A stretch of DNA of 11,600 bases from Candidatus Omnitrophota bacterium. Its GTDB lineage: Bacteria; Verrucomicrobiota; Verrucomicrobiia; Limisphaerales; UBA1319. Positions 1 to 7,790 of this stretch are shown piece after piece; within the stretch, counting starts at the first letter, position 1, and every line of letters starts with the position of its first letter. Both the position numbers and the translations under genes were made by a program. Where the stretch lies: contig JAMCZD010000501.1 of NCBI GenBank assembly GCA_023473405.1, forward strand, positions 1 to 11,600. Direction: 5' to 3'. Below the pieces are notes generated by a model. That model worked only from the letters and a program-made list of their open reading frames with translations, had not been told where the DNA came from and made no database searches.

Positions 1-2133
1 CCGAGATGCGCGGCCCTTGCCCTCCTTACCCTGTTGGCGCCCGCCATCGGAATCCGGGGTGCCCCCACCGGCCAGGAGATTGCGCACACCTTCAGCCGGG
101 GCCATACCCAGTTGCAGATCGATCGCGCCGACAACGTCGTCCGCGCCGCGACCTTGGCGGACTCCGCCACGGGATTCGACTGGGCGACCAAAGACGGCGT
201 GACGGGTCCATGCGCGATGCTTGAGGGGAAGACGCTGGCCGGGTTTGATGGCGATGGGCCTTTCCAGTTCGCCGGCGAGAGCGCGCGGAAGTTGAATATG
301 GGCGGGCAGGAACTGATTACGCATTGGACCCGCCCGGATGGGCTCAAGCTCGATTGGTCGATCAGCCAACCCGGCGAGGTCGGGGTGGTGAGATACCGCG
401 CGGTCCTCAGGAATTCCGGGACCTCGCCGCTGGCACATCTTACCGAGTTTGGCCCACTGGTGCTTCGATTGCGGGGCGATTTGGGGCCTTTGAAGTTTCA
501 TTGGCTGAACCGAAGCAGCTACCGCATGCAACAAGCGGATTTCACCGGCGACTTCAGCCTGTCCGGCGGGAGTTGGAACGCACCGGATGCAGCCGGTTGG
601 CTGGCTATCGAGAATGAAGGCTCGAAAGAGGTCCTGTTCGTTGGCATCGAGTGGGAGAGCTACTGGCGGTTCAGCCTCAAGAAGGATGGCGCGGACATCG
701 TGCTCAAATGCGGCCTCGAGCGCTTTGACCGCGCCCTGGCACCGGGCGAGGCGGTGAAATCACCGGTGGTGTTCCTGGGTGTGACTCATGGCGACCTGGA
801 CGATTCGGTGCGGGATTTGCACGACTACCTTCGCCAGTGCGTGTTGCCGCCGAACCCGGCTGGATTTCCGTGGGTGACTTATGACATTTGGGGCACCGAA
901 TCGAGCGGGGTCGAATCGGGCATCCTTTCCGAAATCGCCTTTGCCAAAGAAATCGGGGTGGAGGTGTTCTATCACGATGCCGGCTGGTATGAGGGGAGCG
1001 CCAAGAACGGGTCCGGCGACTGGTTCACCGGCGTGGGCAACTGGGAACATGTTGACCGCGCCAAACTCCCTCACGGGCTGGCGTATCTATCGGACAAGGT
1101 CCACGAGGCAGGCATGAAGTTCGGCTTGTGGTTCGCCCCGCAGGTCGTCGATAGTGCGCTGGTTGGGAAAGTCATTCCGGAGCGGTGGCTGGCCAAGAAC
1201 AACGGCAAGACCGTCAGCCTTAACCTGGGCAATGGCTGGGCGGCCATCGATCAAATCTGTTTGGGCGACCCCGAGGTAGTCGAGCATCTCGAGATAGTAA
1301 TGGCGTCCGCTGTGGAGAAGTACCATCTCGACTGGCTCAAGTGGGATAACTCGGGCTTGCCCGGCGCCGTGTGCAACCGGGCCGACCACGGCCATGCGCC
1401 CGGCAATGGCGCCTTGGCCGCCCTCAGTGGCGAATACGCAATCTACCAATACCTGCATCGCAAGTTCCCTCGCCTCATCCTCGAGAACTGCGGTTATCCG
1501 AGCCGGGTAGACTACGGTCTGGCGCAATACGCGCGGGCCAACTGGCTCTCCGACGACACCACCGACGCCCTCCGGTGCCGCCGGAGCCAAATACACGGCA
1601 GCTACGCCTTTCCCGCCTCCCATAACACCGCCTGGATCGTGAACTACGGCGAGATTCAGAATGAAAAAGACCCGGACATCCTCGATACCTTCATCCGGAG
1701 CCGTATGATCGGGCTGTTCGGCATGGGCACACTCGGCGGCAAACTGAGCGAACGCCTCTCGCTCTCCTCGATCGAGGTGAAAGCAGCCATCAAACGGAAC
1801 ATCGCCAACTATAAAAAGTACCGGCACCTTCTCGACCAGGACGTCTACCACGTGCTGCCGCTCGCCACCAAACCGGAAGAATGGGATGCCGTCCAATTCT
1901 GCCGTCGCGACGGGGCAGAAGCGGTGCTCCTGACGTTCCGAGGCAAGAGCGCCGAGGCGCAACGAAGCATCCATCTCCGTGGATTATCGGCGCAGAAAGA
2001 ATATGCCCTGACGAGCCTGACCACGGGGGAGAAGCTCAATGCATCCGGAGCGGCCCTGATGTCTGACGGTGTCCACGTGTCACTTCCCAAACTGAACCAG
2101 TCGGAAATCTACCTCATCCGGCAGGCCAAGTAG
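1..2133 (+). CDS. GH36-family alpha-galactosidase (melibiase), secreted, 5'-truncated
   Basis: The frame is open from the first base, so the true start lies before the window; a TTG at 34 is an unlikely start because the hydrophobic run LALLTLLAPAIG (visible residues 6-17) is the core of an N-terminal signal peptide. About 710 codons are visible. Residues ~30-270 fit the N-terminal beta-sandwich of GH36, ~275-600 the TIM barrel, and the rest a C-terminal beta domain. In the barrel, LKWDNSG carries the likely nucleophile Asp449, and WLSDDTTDALR carries the likely acid/base Asp518, matching the family's KxD and SDxTD motifs. GLWFAPQVV is another GH36-like block. The expected reaction is release of terminal alpha-galactose (or alpha-N-acetylgalactosamine) from oligosaccharides outside the cytoplasm. 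The family is well supported; substrate is not fixed by sequence. It has no evident link to the CRISPR genes. Confidence 0.88.
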   Translation, partial: PRCAALALLTLLAPAIGIRGAPTGQEIAHTFSRGHTQLQIDRADNVVRAATLADSATGFDWATKDGVTGPCAMLEGKTLAGFDGDGPFQFAGESARKLNMGGQELITHWTRPDGLKLDWSISQPGEVGVVRYRAVLRNSGTSPLAHLTEFGPLVLRLRGDLGPLKFHWLNRSSYRMQQADFTGDFSLSGGSWNAPDAAGWLAIENEGSKEVLFVGIEWESYWRFSLKKDGADIVLKCGLERFDRALAPGEAVKSPVVFLGVTHGDLDDSVRDLHDYLRQCVLPPNPAGFPWVTYDIWGTESSGVESGILSEIAFAKEIGVEVFYHDAGWYEGSAKNGSGDWFTGVGNWEHVDRAKLPHGLAYLSDKVHEAGMKFGLWFAPQVVDSALVGKVIPERWLAKNNGKTVSLNLGNGWAAIDQICLGDPEVVEHLEIVMASAVEKYHLDWLKWDNSGLPGAVCNRADHGHAPGNGALAALSGEYAIYQYLHRKFPRLILENCGYPSRVDYGLAQYARANWLSDDTTDALRCRRSQIHGSYAFPASHNTAWIVNYGEIQNEKDPDILDTFIRSRMIGLFGMGTLGGKLSERLSLSSIEVKAAIKRNIANYKKYRHLLDQDVYHVLPLATKPEEWDAVQFCRRDGAEAVLLTFRGKSAEAQRSIHLRGLSAQKEYALTSLTTGEKLNASGAALMSDGVHVSLPKLNQSEIYLIRQAK

Positions 2134-2303
2134 CATCGAACGCCAGCTCCATCACTTTTCCCGCCGCTGTAAGCCCCGGCGTGTTCCTTGGCAACGGCCA
2201 TGACCACTTCATAGGTTTCCTGGCGCGCCCAGTCGCGTTTGAATTCATGAATACCTGGGGATGCTTTACTATAAGGCAAGAGGGTGGATGTGATGAGGCG
2301 CAT
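2114..2303 (-). pseudogene. Possible frameshifted gene remnant, unidentified
   Basis: On the minus strand, one frame beginning near 2303 reads HEFKRDWARQETYEVVMAVA and then runs into low-quality sequence. A +1 shift near 2188 continues as TPGLTAAGKVMELAFDATW and stops at 2114-2116, inside the 3' end of the glycosidase gene. Each half looks more protein-like than what follows it in its own frame, which suggests a decayed short gene or the end of one. Neither half was recognised as a known family. It could equally be chance coding look-alike sequence antisense to the gene end, so this is a weak call. Confidence 0.15.
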
Positions 2304-2396
2304 AGCGCTGACTACGCCAGATGACCGAATTCATCAATCAGAAACAGCCTTCGCGTGGGGGCTTTTAAGGGGCTTTGCTAAGGAAAGCAAAAAAGC

Positions 2397-2410
2397 AGGC
2401 AATATTGCCT
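2397..2410. repeat. Perfect 14-bp palindrome AGGCAATATTGCCT
   Basis: AGGCAATATTGCCT is its own reverse complement. On the minus strand it is followed by GCTTTTTTGC, and on the plus strand by a pyrimidine-rich TCTTTTCC. It could act as a weak, possibly two-way terminator, or as an operator. The short stem and the distance of over 260 bp from the glycosidase stop make terminator function uncertain. Confidence 0.35.
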
Positions 2411-2457
2411 TCTTTTCCTGTTCTCCTGATATACTTGGCGCAACATTTTACCCTGCA

Positions 2458-2562
2458 ACTCGTAACTTGTCCCTCGTCACTCGTCACTCGTCACTTATAA
2501 CTCGTAACTTGTCCCTCGTGACTTGTCATTCTTCTTTGGTCAATTGTCCGTAGTCAGTCGTC
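2458..2562. repeat. Degenerate heptanucleotide tandem repeat, about 15 units
   Basis: From 2458 the sequence divides into consecutive 7-mers: ACTCGTA, ACTTGTC, CCTCGTC, ACTCGTC, ACTCGTC, ACTTATA, ACTCGTA, ACTTGTC, CCTCGTG, ACTTGTC, and then more diverged units that keep a GTC or TC end (ATTCTTC, TTTGGTC, AATTGTC, CGTAGTC, AGTCGTC). The consensus is ACTCGTC. A 21-bp block (three units) is repeated exactly at 2457-2477 and 2499-2519. Because three units make 21 nt, the plus strand reads as a repeating heptapeptide (TRNLSLV, TRHSSLI), which creates a spurious open frame. The arrangement resembles the short tandemly repeated heptamers known from cyanobacteria, though the consensus here was read only from this sequence. 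Confidence 0.85.
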
Positions 2563-2866
2563 CTGTGGTCTTGGGGAAAATGGGAAGATTAGCGTTGATT
2601 AATGGGCGTTGGCGGTTTCCTTTGCTTCTGATTTCCTTGGCGGTACGTATTCGTAACTCAAAACATATTTCATAATCACATGATTTGACTTCAGTTAAAG
2701 GATCGGTGATGGCTCGAACACCAATAAGGCGGGGCTTTGTGATAAGGAGCGCTCCGGCCTTGTATTTAACAATTTTCAACAAAATGCTTGCATTGAGATT
2801 TTTAACAATGCATGCTTCGCACAATCCAGACACGCCATGAGGACCGTGTTCACAACCAAACTTCAT
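2540..2866 (-). CDS. Doubtful small protein with zinc-ribbon-like N-terminus
   Basis: This is a 108-codon minus-strand frame opposite to its neighbours. The N-terminus reads CEHGPHG (C5, H7, H10) followed by CEAC (C16, C19), a spacing that could bind zinc. The rest has no recognised domain. There is no Shine-Dalgarno-like sequence before the ATG, and the last ~10 codons run into the heptanucleotide repeat tract, which argues against a conserved gene. It lies in AT-richer sequence than the flanks. I regard it as possible but unlikely to be expressed. Confidence 0.18.
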   Translation of the reverse strand: MKFGCEHGPHGVSGLCEACIVKNLNASILLKIVKYKAGALLITKPRLIGVRAITDPLTEVKSCDYEICFELRIRTAKEIRSKGNRQRPLINANLPIFPKTTGRLTTDN

Positions 2867-2876
2867 ATTTGTCTAC

Positions 2877-2890
2877 GGGCGCTCACGCCC
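2877..2890. other. Short GC-rich hairpin, function unknown
   Basis: GGGCG-CTCA-CGCCC forms a 5-bp stem with a 4-nt loop. It has no following T-run on either strand, so a terminator role is not supported. Confidence 0.25.
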
Positions 2891-2943
2891 TTCGATACCG
2901 TTATGTCCATGATCGCTTTAGTTCTTATGTTTCAGAATCACTA

Positions 2944-2970
2944 TTGACACGCTCTTCTGACCGATAACAT
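2944..2970 (+). promoter_or_regulatory. Candidate sigma-70-type promoter for the cmr operon
   Basis: A perfect TTGACA lies at 2944-2949. A TAACAT at 2965-2970 matches four of six bases of the -10 consensus with a short 15-bp spacer. This places transcription start near 2977 and leaves a leader of about 100 nt before the cmr2 ATG at 3076. The leader contains the hairpin at 3000-3013. The call rests on motif match and position only. Confidence 0.35.
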
Positions 2971-2999
2971 TAGCTAAATGAACCCCTCAAAAGCGTCCC

Positions 3000-3013
3000 A
3001 CGTCCGCCGACGT
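3000..3013 (+). promoter_or_regulatory. Hairpin in the predicted cmr2 leader
   Basis: ACGTC-CGCC-GACGT forms a 5-bp stem with a tetraloop and is followed by CCTTTTC. If the promoter at 2944 is right, this lies in the 5' untranslated leader and could act as a weak attenuator or RNA-stability element. It resembles the GTCCGCGGAC palindrome (7817-7826) in the cmr3-cmr4 spacer, so it may instead be a dispersed palindromic repeat. Confidence 0.25.
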
Positions 3014-3075
3014 CCTTTTCTCAGACCGCGACATCTTTGCGTGTATTGTTCACCTTGAAAACCGAAGAGTATAGT

Positions 3076-6000
3076 ATGTTGAATTGGAAACACAAACTAG
3101 CTGCCTACCTGCACGATCCGCCTAGCAAGTGCATCGACCTGTCTACACACGACCAACGCTCCGAACGCGCCTTGCGCGCAGCCGGATTTTCCGAAGAGGA
3201 ACTCCGTGCTTACGCCAAGCAGGCAGACTTTACCGCCTCCAGTGCCGACCGGTTTCCCTTCCCGGCATCACGAAGCTCTGGGCTGATGTGCTGCTTTGAT
3301 GGTGTGCGCGCAGGCTTTCACCATCCGCTGGGCTCCTCAAAAAATGGCCCACCAAGCGTGCTGAGGTTTCCCCAAGGACAGGAGATCACCGGTTATGACG
3401 CCATCGAGGGCGAATTGGAGGAACACGAGCAGACTATCCAGCCCATCCTCAATGACTTCCCGCATAACTGGACAGAGGAGCAAAAATGGCGCGCGCGCTT
3501 CTTTGCCCACTGGCGGTTGTGGCCCTATTTCGCCGCTGAACGGGATGCTCGCTTCGCCTTCATTCCCGCCGATACCAGACTGCCGGATCACACGATATGG
3601 ACCCACAACGCTGTCGTCGCTGCACTTGCCGGGTGTGCGGACCTGCCCGACCCATCGGCCGCGACCCATCCTGAGAAATGGATCGTGGCCCTGCGTGAGG
3701 CGAAATTGCGCCCGGCATTTTTGAAGTTCCAGCTCGGGCCTGTCCAGGAGTTTATCGCCCAGGCCCGCAGTACCCGTGACATCTGGAGCGGCTCGTATTT
3801 GCTTTCGTGGCTAATGGCCGCCGGGCTGAAGGCGCTTTCAGCCGAGGTTGGGCCGGACGCCATTATTTATCCCAACCTGCGAGGTCAGCCGCTTTTTGAT
3901 TTGCAATGGCGCGACGATCTTTGGAACTGCGTGCGTATCGGTAGCAGGTCGGTTTGGGAGACTTTGCGGGAACGGGCACGCTGCGACCGCCGCAAAAACG
4001 CGTTGAACAATCCCGATCTCGACCTGCTGACGCCCAACCTGCCAAATGTTTTCCTCGCGATCGTGCCCCAAGGTGACGCCGCTCAACTCGGCGAATTGGT
4101 GGCCACCGCGGTTTGCGAAGAGTGGCACAAGATTCGCGATTCCGTCTGGCGAAAGGTGGCACACTCGGGCCTGCTCCAACTCGGGCCACCTCAACTCCGC
4201 GAGGAGGCCAAAGCGCGCCAGCGCTTCATCGATCAGACTGACCGGTTTCTCAAAGTCTCCTGGCACGCTTTGCCTTGGCCGAAGAGTTTCGATGAGGCAA
4301 AAAAGCTCGCTGAGCTTCTGCCGGCAGAAGAACCGCAGCATGGCGAGAAAACACTATTGCAGCGCTTCGATACTGTCGTGAAGGCCGCCACCGATTTCAT
4401 GCCCAAGGAGCATCGTGATCCCCGCTACTACGCGGGCGGAGATAAGGGCCCCAAGGATACTCTAAACAACATTGGTCTTGGCTGGGCACTCCTCACCGCG
4501 CTCAGTCATTGGGCACTCGACGCCGTCCGGCAGACCCGCGCCTTTGACGCATGGTCGCCCGGAGGATGGCAGGAAACCGGAGTCGTCCAAAGCAAGGACG
4601 CGCTCACCGGCCGCGAGGAGATGCTTTTTGGTGGATCGGGCTTTGCCGATAAGGTGGCGAACCTGCTGGATGGCGACTGGCCCAGGCTTTTCAAATATGA
4701 CGACGAGGTCGGCGCCATCACCCTGGTCAAACGAGTTTGGCATTTGACCTGGCTCGCAGAAGAAAAAAGCCTGGCAGCGCGACCCTCTGAATACCGGATG
4801 CCAAACACTCGGTCCATTGCCCGCCACCATCCATTCGACAACGATGCTGAGGATAACCTGGAATTGGCCCCCGACGAAGCCCCCGGTGGGAAGTACTTCG
4901 CCGTGCTCGCCCTCGATGGGGATTCCATTGGCCAATGGGTGTCTGGAGACAAGGCGCCGCACTACGCTACCCAGTTCGCCAATTACACGGATACTGGCAA
5001 GTCGCAGAACCAAGGTTCGCTCGAATACTTCAAGCGCTGCAGTGACCCGGATGGAAGCGGCAACCTTATAGATCGCTTTGCCAACCTGTTGCAAACCCGC
5101 CGCCTGGTCTCTCCCAGTTACCATCTACAGTTCAGCGAGGCACTAGGCAACTTCGCGTTGCTCTGTGCGCGGCCCATTGTCGAAGTGTTTGATGGCCGAC
5201 TCCTCTATGCCGGGGGCGATGACGTTGTCGCGATGCTTCCGGCAGACACGGCTCTGGATTGCGCAAGGGCTTTGCAAAAGGCGTTTCAAGGCGATTTGTC
5301 GCTGAAAGAATTTCTGGCCGCTTACGCAAAACGGCTGCTTTCGATGCACGAGACCGAAAGCGGGCGCAATCCCGGACCATCGAGCGCACCCTATTTTCAA
5401 AAGCTCGCCGCCGACGAAGGTCTGCTGGACGCCGCCGCACCGGGCTTCCTTCGCCGTCTGGACATCTCGGACCAGCGGCAGCAAGCAATTCCCTTTCTTG
5501 TTCCCGGTCCGGCTGCGGATTGCTCTGTGGGCATTGCCATTGCGCATTTCAAGTCACCCCTGCAAGACGTTGTGCGCGCCGCTCAGGCGGCCGAAAAGCG
5601 CGCCAAAAAGCAACTCGGGCGGAGCGCGGTTGCGGTCACTCTGATGAAGCGCAGTGGCGAAACCATTGAGTGGGGCGCCAAGTGGGATTCTGGCGGTCTG
5701 GATATCTATGACGGAGTGCTGGAGGCGATGGCAACCGGGGCAGTGAGCAGCAAATTCCCGTATCGTATCGTCGAACTGCTCAAAGGCTACCTGCTTGAAA
5801 CCAGCGGACTGGCGGCAAAGAGCCTGGCGCCACTGTCTGATTTTCCCGTCGCAGGGGTGGCTCTCCGCGAATTTCGATACGTGGTGGACCGGCAGGGCCA
5901 GAACAAAAAGTCAGATGAATACAAAAGGCTTTTAGACTTCGCCCCAGAACAGGAGCCCGAAAAGGCCTTGCTCGGCCGATACCTGGACGAAGTAAATGGA

Positions 6001-6201
6001 GAGGCCGAAAAAGGACTGAAGAAGATTCGCGAAGACAATGAGGAATGGGCCCGCCTTACTCCCGAAAAAAGAGCACAGCTCGAATTTGGTCCGATCCAAT
6101 CCCCTCTTCAGGCCCTCATCGGCCTAATGCAAACCGTTGCTTTCGCCAACCGAACAAGCACTGAATCCGATATCAACTCCCAGCCGAAAGGCACCGCATG
6201 A
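3076..6201 (+). CDS. cmr2: Type III-B CRISPR large subunit Cas10/Cmr2 (HD and cyclase domains)
   Basis: Scaffold and signalling subunit of the Cmr effector complex. I start it at ATG 3076 (1041 aa) rather than the in-frame TTG at 3037, because the N-terminus MLNWKHKLAAYLHDPP then places the HD pair at residues 13-14, as in characterised Cmr2. Further family blocks are ADRFPFP after the HD region, and ARSTRDIWSGSYLLSWL in the first third. The first palm-like domain has ALDGDSIG (Asp614, Asp616), and the second carries YAGGDDVVAML with GGDD at 713-716, the cyclase motif that makes cyclic oligoadenylate. GIAIAHFKSPL and the AEKRAKK helix follow, as expected for the second palm. Both motifs look intact, so target-activated second-messenger synthesis is predicted; single-stranded DNA cleavage by the HD site is possible but unproven. 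The stop overlaps the cmr3 start by 4 bp (ATGA). Confidence 0.96.
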   Translation: MLNWKHKLAAYLHDPPSKCIDLSTHDQRSERALRAAGFSEEELRAYAKQADFTASSADRFPFPASRSSGLMCCFDGVRAGFHHPLGSSKNGPPSVLRFPQGQEITGYDAIEGELEEHEQTIQPILNDFPHNWTEEQKWRARFFAHWRLWPYFAAERDARFAFIPADTRLPDHTIWTHNAVVAALAGCADLPDPSAATHPEKWIVALREAKLRPAFLKFQLGPVQEFIAQARSTRDIWSGSYLLSWLMAAGLKALSAEVGPDAIIYPNLRGQPLFDLQWRDDLWNCVRIGSRSVWETLRERARCDRRKNALNNPDLDLLTPNLPNVFLAIVPQGDAAQLGELVATAVCEEWHKIRDSVWRKVAHSGLLQLGPPQLREEAKARQRFIDQTDRFLKVSWHALPWPKSFDEAKKLAELLPAEEPQHGEKTLLQRFDTVVKAATDFMPKEHRDPRYYAGGDKGPKDTLNNIGLGWALLTALSHWALDAVRQTRAFDAWSPGGWQETGVVQSKDALTGREEMLFGGSGFADKVANLLDGDWPRLFKYDDEVGAITLVKRVWHLTWLAEEKSLAARPSEYRMPNTRSIARHHPFDNDAEDNLELAPDEAPGGKYFAVLALDGDSIGQWVSGDKAPHYATQFANYTDTGKSQNQGSLEYFKRCSDPDGSGNLIDRFANLLQTRRLVSPSYHLQFSEALGNFALLCARPIVEVFDGRLLYAGGDDVVAMLPADTALDCARALQKAFQGDLSLKEFLAAYAKRLLSMHETESGRNPGPSSAPYFQKLAADEGLLDAAAPGFLRRLDISDQRQQAIPFLVPGPAADCSVGIAIAHFKSPLQDVVRAAQAAEKRAKKQLGRSAVAVTLMKRSGETIEWGAKWDSGGLDIYDGVLEAMATGAVSSKFPYRIVELLKGYLLETSGLAAKSLAPLSDFPVAGVALREFRYVVDRQGQNKKSDEYKRLLDFAPEQEPEKALLGRYLDEVNGEAEKGLKKIREDNEEWARLTPEKRAQLEFGPIQSPLQALIGLMQTVAFANRTSTESDINSQPKGTA

Positions 6202-7685
6202 ATATTATCCTGCTGGAACCTGCCGATGTTCTCTTTTTCCGCGACGGCCGTCCCATGAGCGGCTCTCTGGCCGGACACACCGCCGCGTGGCCCCTGCCCG
6301 ACGTGACAAGTCATGCCCTGCACGCCGCGCTTTGGCGCTCCGGTCTAGCCAATGACGCCCACCCGCACCGCAGGGGACGCAGCGGCAGCTACTCCGATCA
6401 ACGCGATCGCAGATTTGGCTCCCTTCTCAGCGCCGGCCCATTCCCGGTCCGGGTTCAAGGAATAGGAAGCGCAAAGGCCGCGTCAGCCAATTCACGAGAG
6501 GCAATCTCCGGCAACCAGACTTGGTTTTTCCCCCGCCCAAATGATGCTCAATCCGATGGAAGTGTAAAAGTGACTCTCAGGCCCGCTCACCCAATCTTCC
6601 CGGATGACGACAATGACCGTCCCTGGCGGATTTCCAACTTGCCCCACCCGCTTACGTACGCCGTGGCTAATACCAAACCTCCCACCAAAGACGCCGGTGG
6701 CGAACCATGGATCAGCACGATGGCCTTTGAGGACTACCTCAATGACTCAACTCCCAACACCCCCAAATCAGCTCGTCTGCCCTGCTCCGAGTTTCTCCAT
6801 GATAAAGACCTGGCCGAAATCGAACACGCCATCGGCATTGGCATTGATCCAGTCACCGGCACCACTGGCCAAGGAGAAGCTGCTGGCATAATTTACTCCG
6901 CTCAATACCTCCGCCTCCACGAAGACTGCCGTTTGGGCCTGTTTGCCGAGGCCCCGGACAAGCTCAACGGCAATCCAAGCGCGAAACGCGATCTCGTCGC
7001 CGCACTTCTCAATAACCACTCGCAGTCAATCATAGTCGGCGGCCAGCAGCGGATTTGCACTGCACACCGATCTGACGTTCCTGAGTCCGGTTTACCTCTG
7101 CCTCGCGGCCTTCGCCAACCGGCGCAGTTTGTCGAGCTCGCCAACGGCAAGTTCGCCGTAAAATGGGCTCTGCTCACGCCCGCCCTCTGGCCAAAGATTC
7201 CTGAGGGCATCTCCAGACGCAAGACGACGCGGACCTTTCATCCGGGCGGCTGGTTGCCCAATTGGATTTGCCCGCAGAGCGGGGACGTTCTGCTTGAAAC
7301 TGTCAGCCAAGACGAGCGCCGACGACGTCGCCGTCTCCACTACGAGGGCAAGGGTTATTCCTCGCGTCCAAGCCGGACGGCCCGGTTGGTTGCCGCCCTT
7401 GTTCCTAAACCCATTTCTGTCACCGGCTGGGCCTTGGGGAATCCGGCAGACCCCGAGCGGAATCCAAACGGCGGTGCTAAGCCCACTCATCTAGCTGTCC
7501 CTGCCGGCGCGGTTTATTATTTTGAAGCCCAGTCACGAGAAGCCGCTGTTGCACTTGCCAACGCTCTCAACTGGCATGGCGCAAGCGATGGTACTGAAAT
7601 CAAAAACCGACGCAGCACGCTCCTTGGCGAAAAGGGGTATGGCTTGGGTGTCTGCGGAACATGGAAATTCTATGCCGGTGCATGA
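6198..7685 (+). CDS. cmr3: Type III-B CRISPR RAMP protein Cmr3 (Cas5-like)
   Basis: Cas5-like RAMP subunit that sits beside Cas10 and holds the 5' handle of the crRNA at the foot of the Cmr complex. The N-terminus shows the family signature MNIILLEPADVLFFRDGRPM, with FFRDGRP at residues 13-19. The middle carries HAIGIGIDPVTGTTGQGEA and IIYSAQYLRL, typical of Cmr3, and the C-terminus ends with the glycine-rich GEKGYGLGVCGTWKF. At 495 aa it is longer than archaeal Cmr3 proteins, through expansions in the middle. The ATG overlaps the cmr2 stop by 4 bp (ATGA), and GAAAGG at 6186-6191 can serve as ribosome binding site, so translation is probably coupled to cmr2. Unlike the other junctions in this operon, it is followed by a long spacer. 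Confidence 0.94.
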   Translation: MNIILLEPADVLFFRDGRPMSGSLAGHTAAWPLPDVTSHALHAALWRSGLANDAHPHRRGRSGSYSDQRDRRFGSLLSAGPFPVRVQGIGSAKAASANSREAISGNQTWFFPRPNDAQSDGSVKVTLRPAHPIFPDDDNDRPWRISNLPHPLTYAVANTKPPTKDAGGEPWISTMAFEDYLNDSTPNTPKSARLPCSEFLHDKDLAEIEHAIGIGIDPVTGTTGQGEAAGIIYSAQYLRLHEDCRLGLFAEAPDKLNGNPSAKRDLVAALLNNHSQSIIVGGQQRICTAHRSDVPESGLPLPRGLRQPAQFVELANGKFAVKWALLTPALWPKIPEGISRRKTTRTFHPGGWLPNWICPQSGDVLLETVSQDERRRRRRLHYEGKGYSSRPSRTARLVAALVPKPISVTGWALGNPADPERNPNGGAKPTHLAVPAGAVYYFEAQSREAAVALANALNWHGASDGTEIKNRRSTLLGEKGYGLGVCGTWKFYAGA

Positions 7686-7697
7686 CCGAAAGGAGCA

Positions 7698-7725
7698 GGC
7701 CGTGGGGCAGACCTCCGGTCTGCCG
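7698..7725. repeat. Palindromic repeat, spacer copy (inverse of copy in cmr6)
   Basis: These 28 bp are the exact reverse complement of 10390-10417 inside cmr6. The core GGCAGACC-TCC-GGTCTGCC (7706-7724) is a perfect 8-bp stem with a 3-nt loop, and both copies share the flank GGCCGTGG on one side. Homology ends sharply at both edges. Two copies in one 11.6-kb window suggest a dispersed element in this genome. Confidence 0.85.
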
Positions 7726-7731
7726 GTTCCA

Positions 7732-7746
7732 GGAGCCTCCGGCTCC
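7732..7746. repeat. Hairpin 2 of spacer array
   Basis: GGAGCC-TCC-GGCTCC: a perfect 6-bp stem with the same TCC loop as the preceding hairpin but a different stem sequence. Confidence 0.6.
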
Positions 7747-7764
7747 CAGTCCATCCCCACGACC

Positions 7765-7781
7765 GGCTTGCAGAGCAAGCC
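7765..7781. repeat. Hairpin 3 of spacer array
   Basis: GGCTTGC-AGA-GCAAGCC: a perfect 7-bp stem with a 3-nt loop. Confidence 0.6.
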
Positions 7782-7790
7782 CGAACTGTC

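Larger units (their letters stand above)
2134..3075. other. Intergenic region between glycosidase and cmr operon
   Basis: About 940 bp with no convincing gene, visibly more AT-rich than its flanks from about 2360 on. It contains a possible frameshifted minus-strand remnant next to the glycosidase stop, a 14-bp palindrome at 2397-2410, a heptanucleotide tandem repeat at 2458-2562, a weak minus-strand ORF at 2540-2866, a small hairpin at 2877-2890, a promoter-like site at 2944-2970 and a GC-rich hairpin at 3000-3013. No clear terminator with a T-tract was found for the glycosidase gene. No CRISPR repeats are present. Confidence 0.7.

Noticed and set aside
1087..1974. Long antisense open frame (295 codons) under the glycosidase gene
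   Set aside because: Shadow of GC-rich coding sequence; no family resemblance, and the plus-strand frame has clear GH36 motifs.
2284..2553. Plus-strand open frame of 89 codons with heptapeptide repeats (TRNLSLV, TRHSSLI)
   Set aside because: The repeating peptide is the direct translation of the 7-nt DNA repeat, with no ribosome binding site and no recognised domain.
3037..3075. TTG at 3037 as the cmr2 start
   Set aside because: It adds 13 residues with no family resemblance; ATG 3076 puts the HD pair at residues 13-14 as in characterised Cmr2.
4462..5124. Antisense open frame (220 codons) under cmr2
   Set aside because: Shadow frame; the plus-strand frame carries the Cas10 blocks here.
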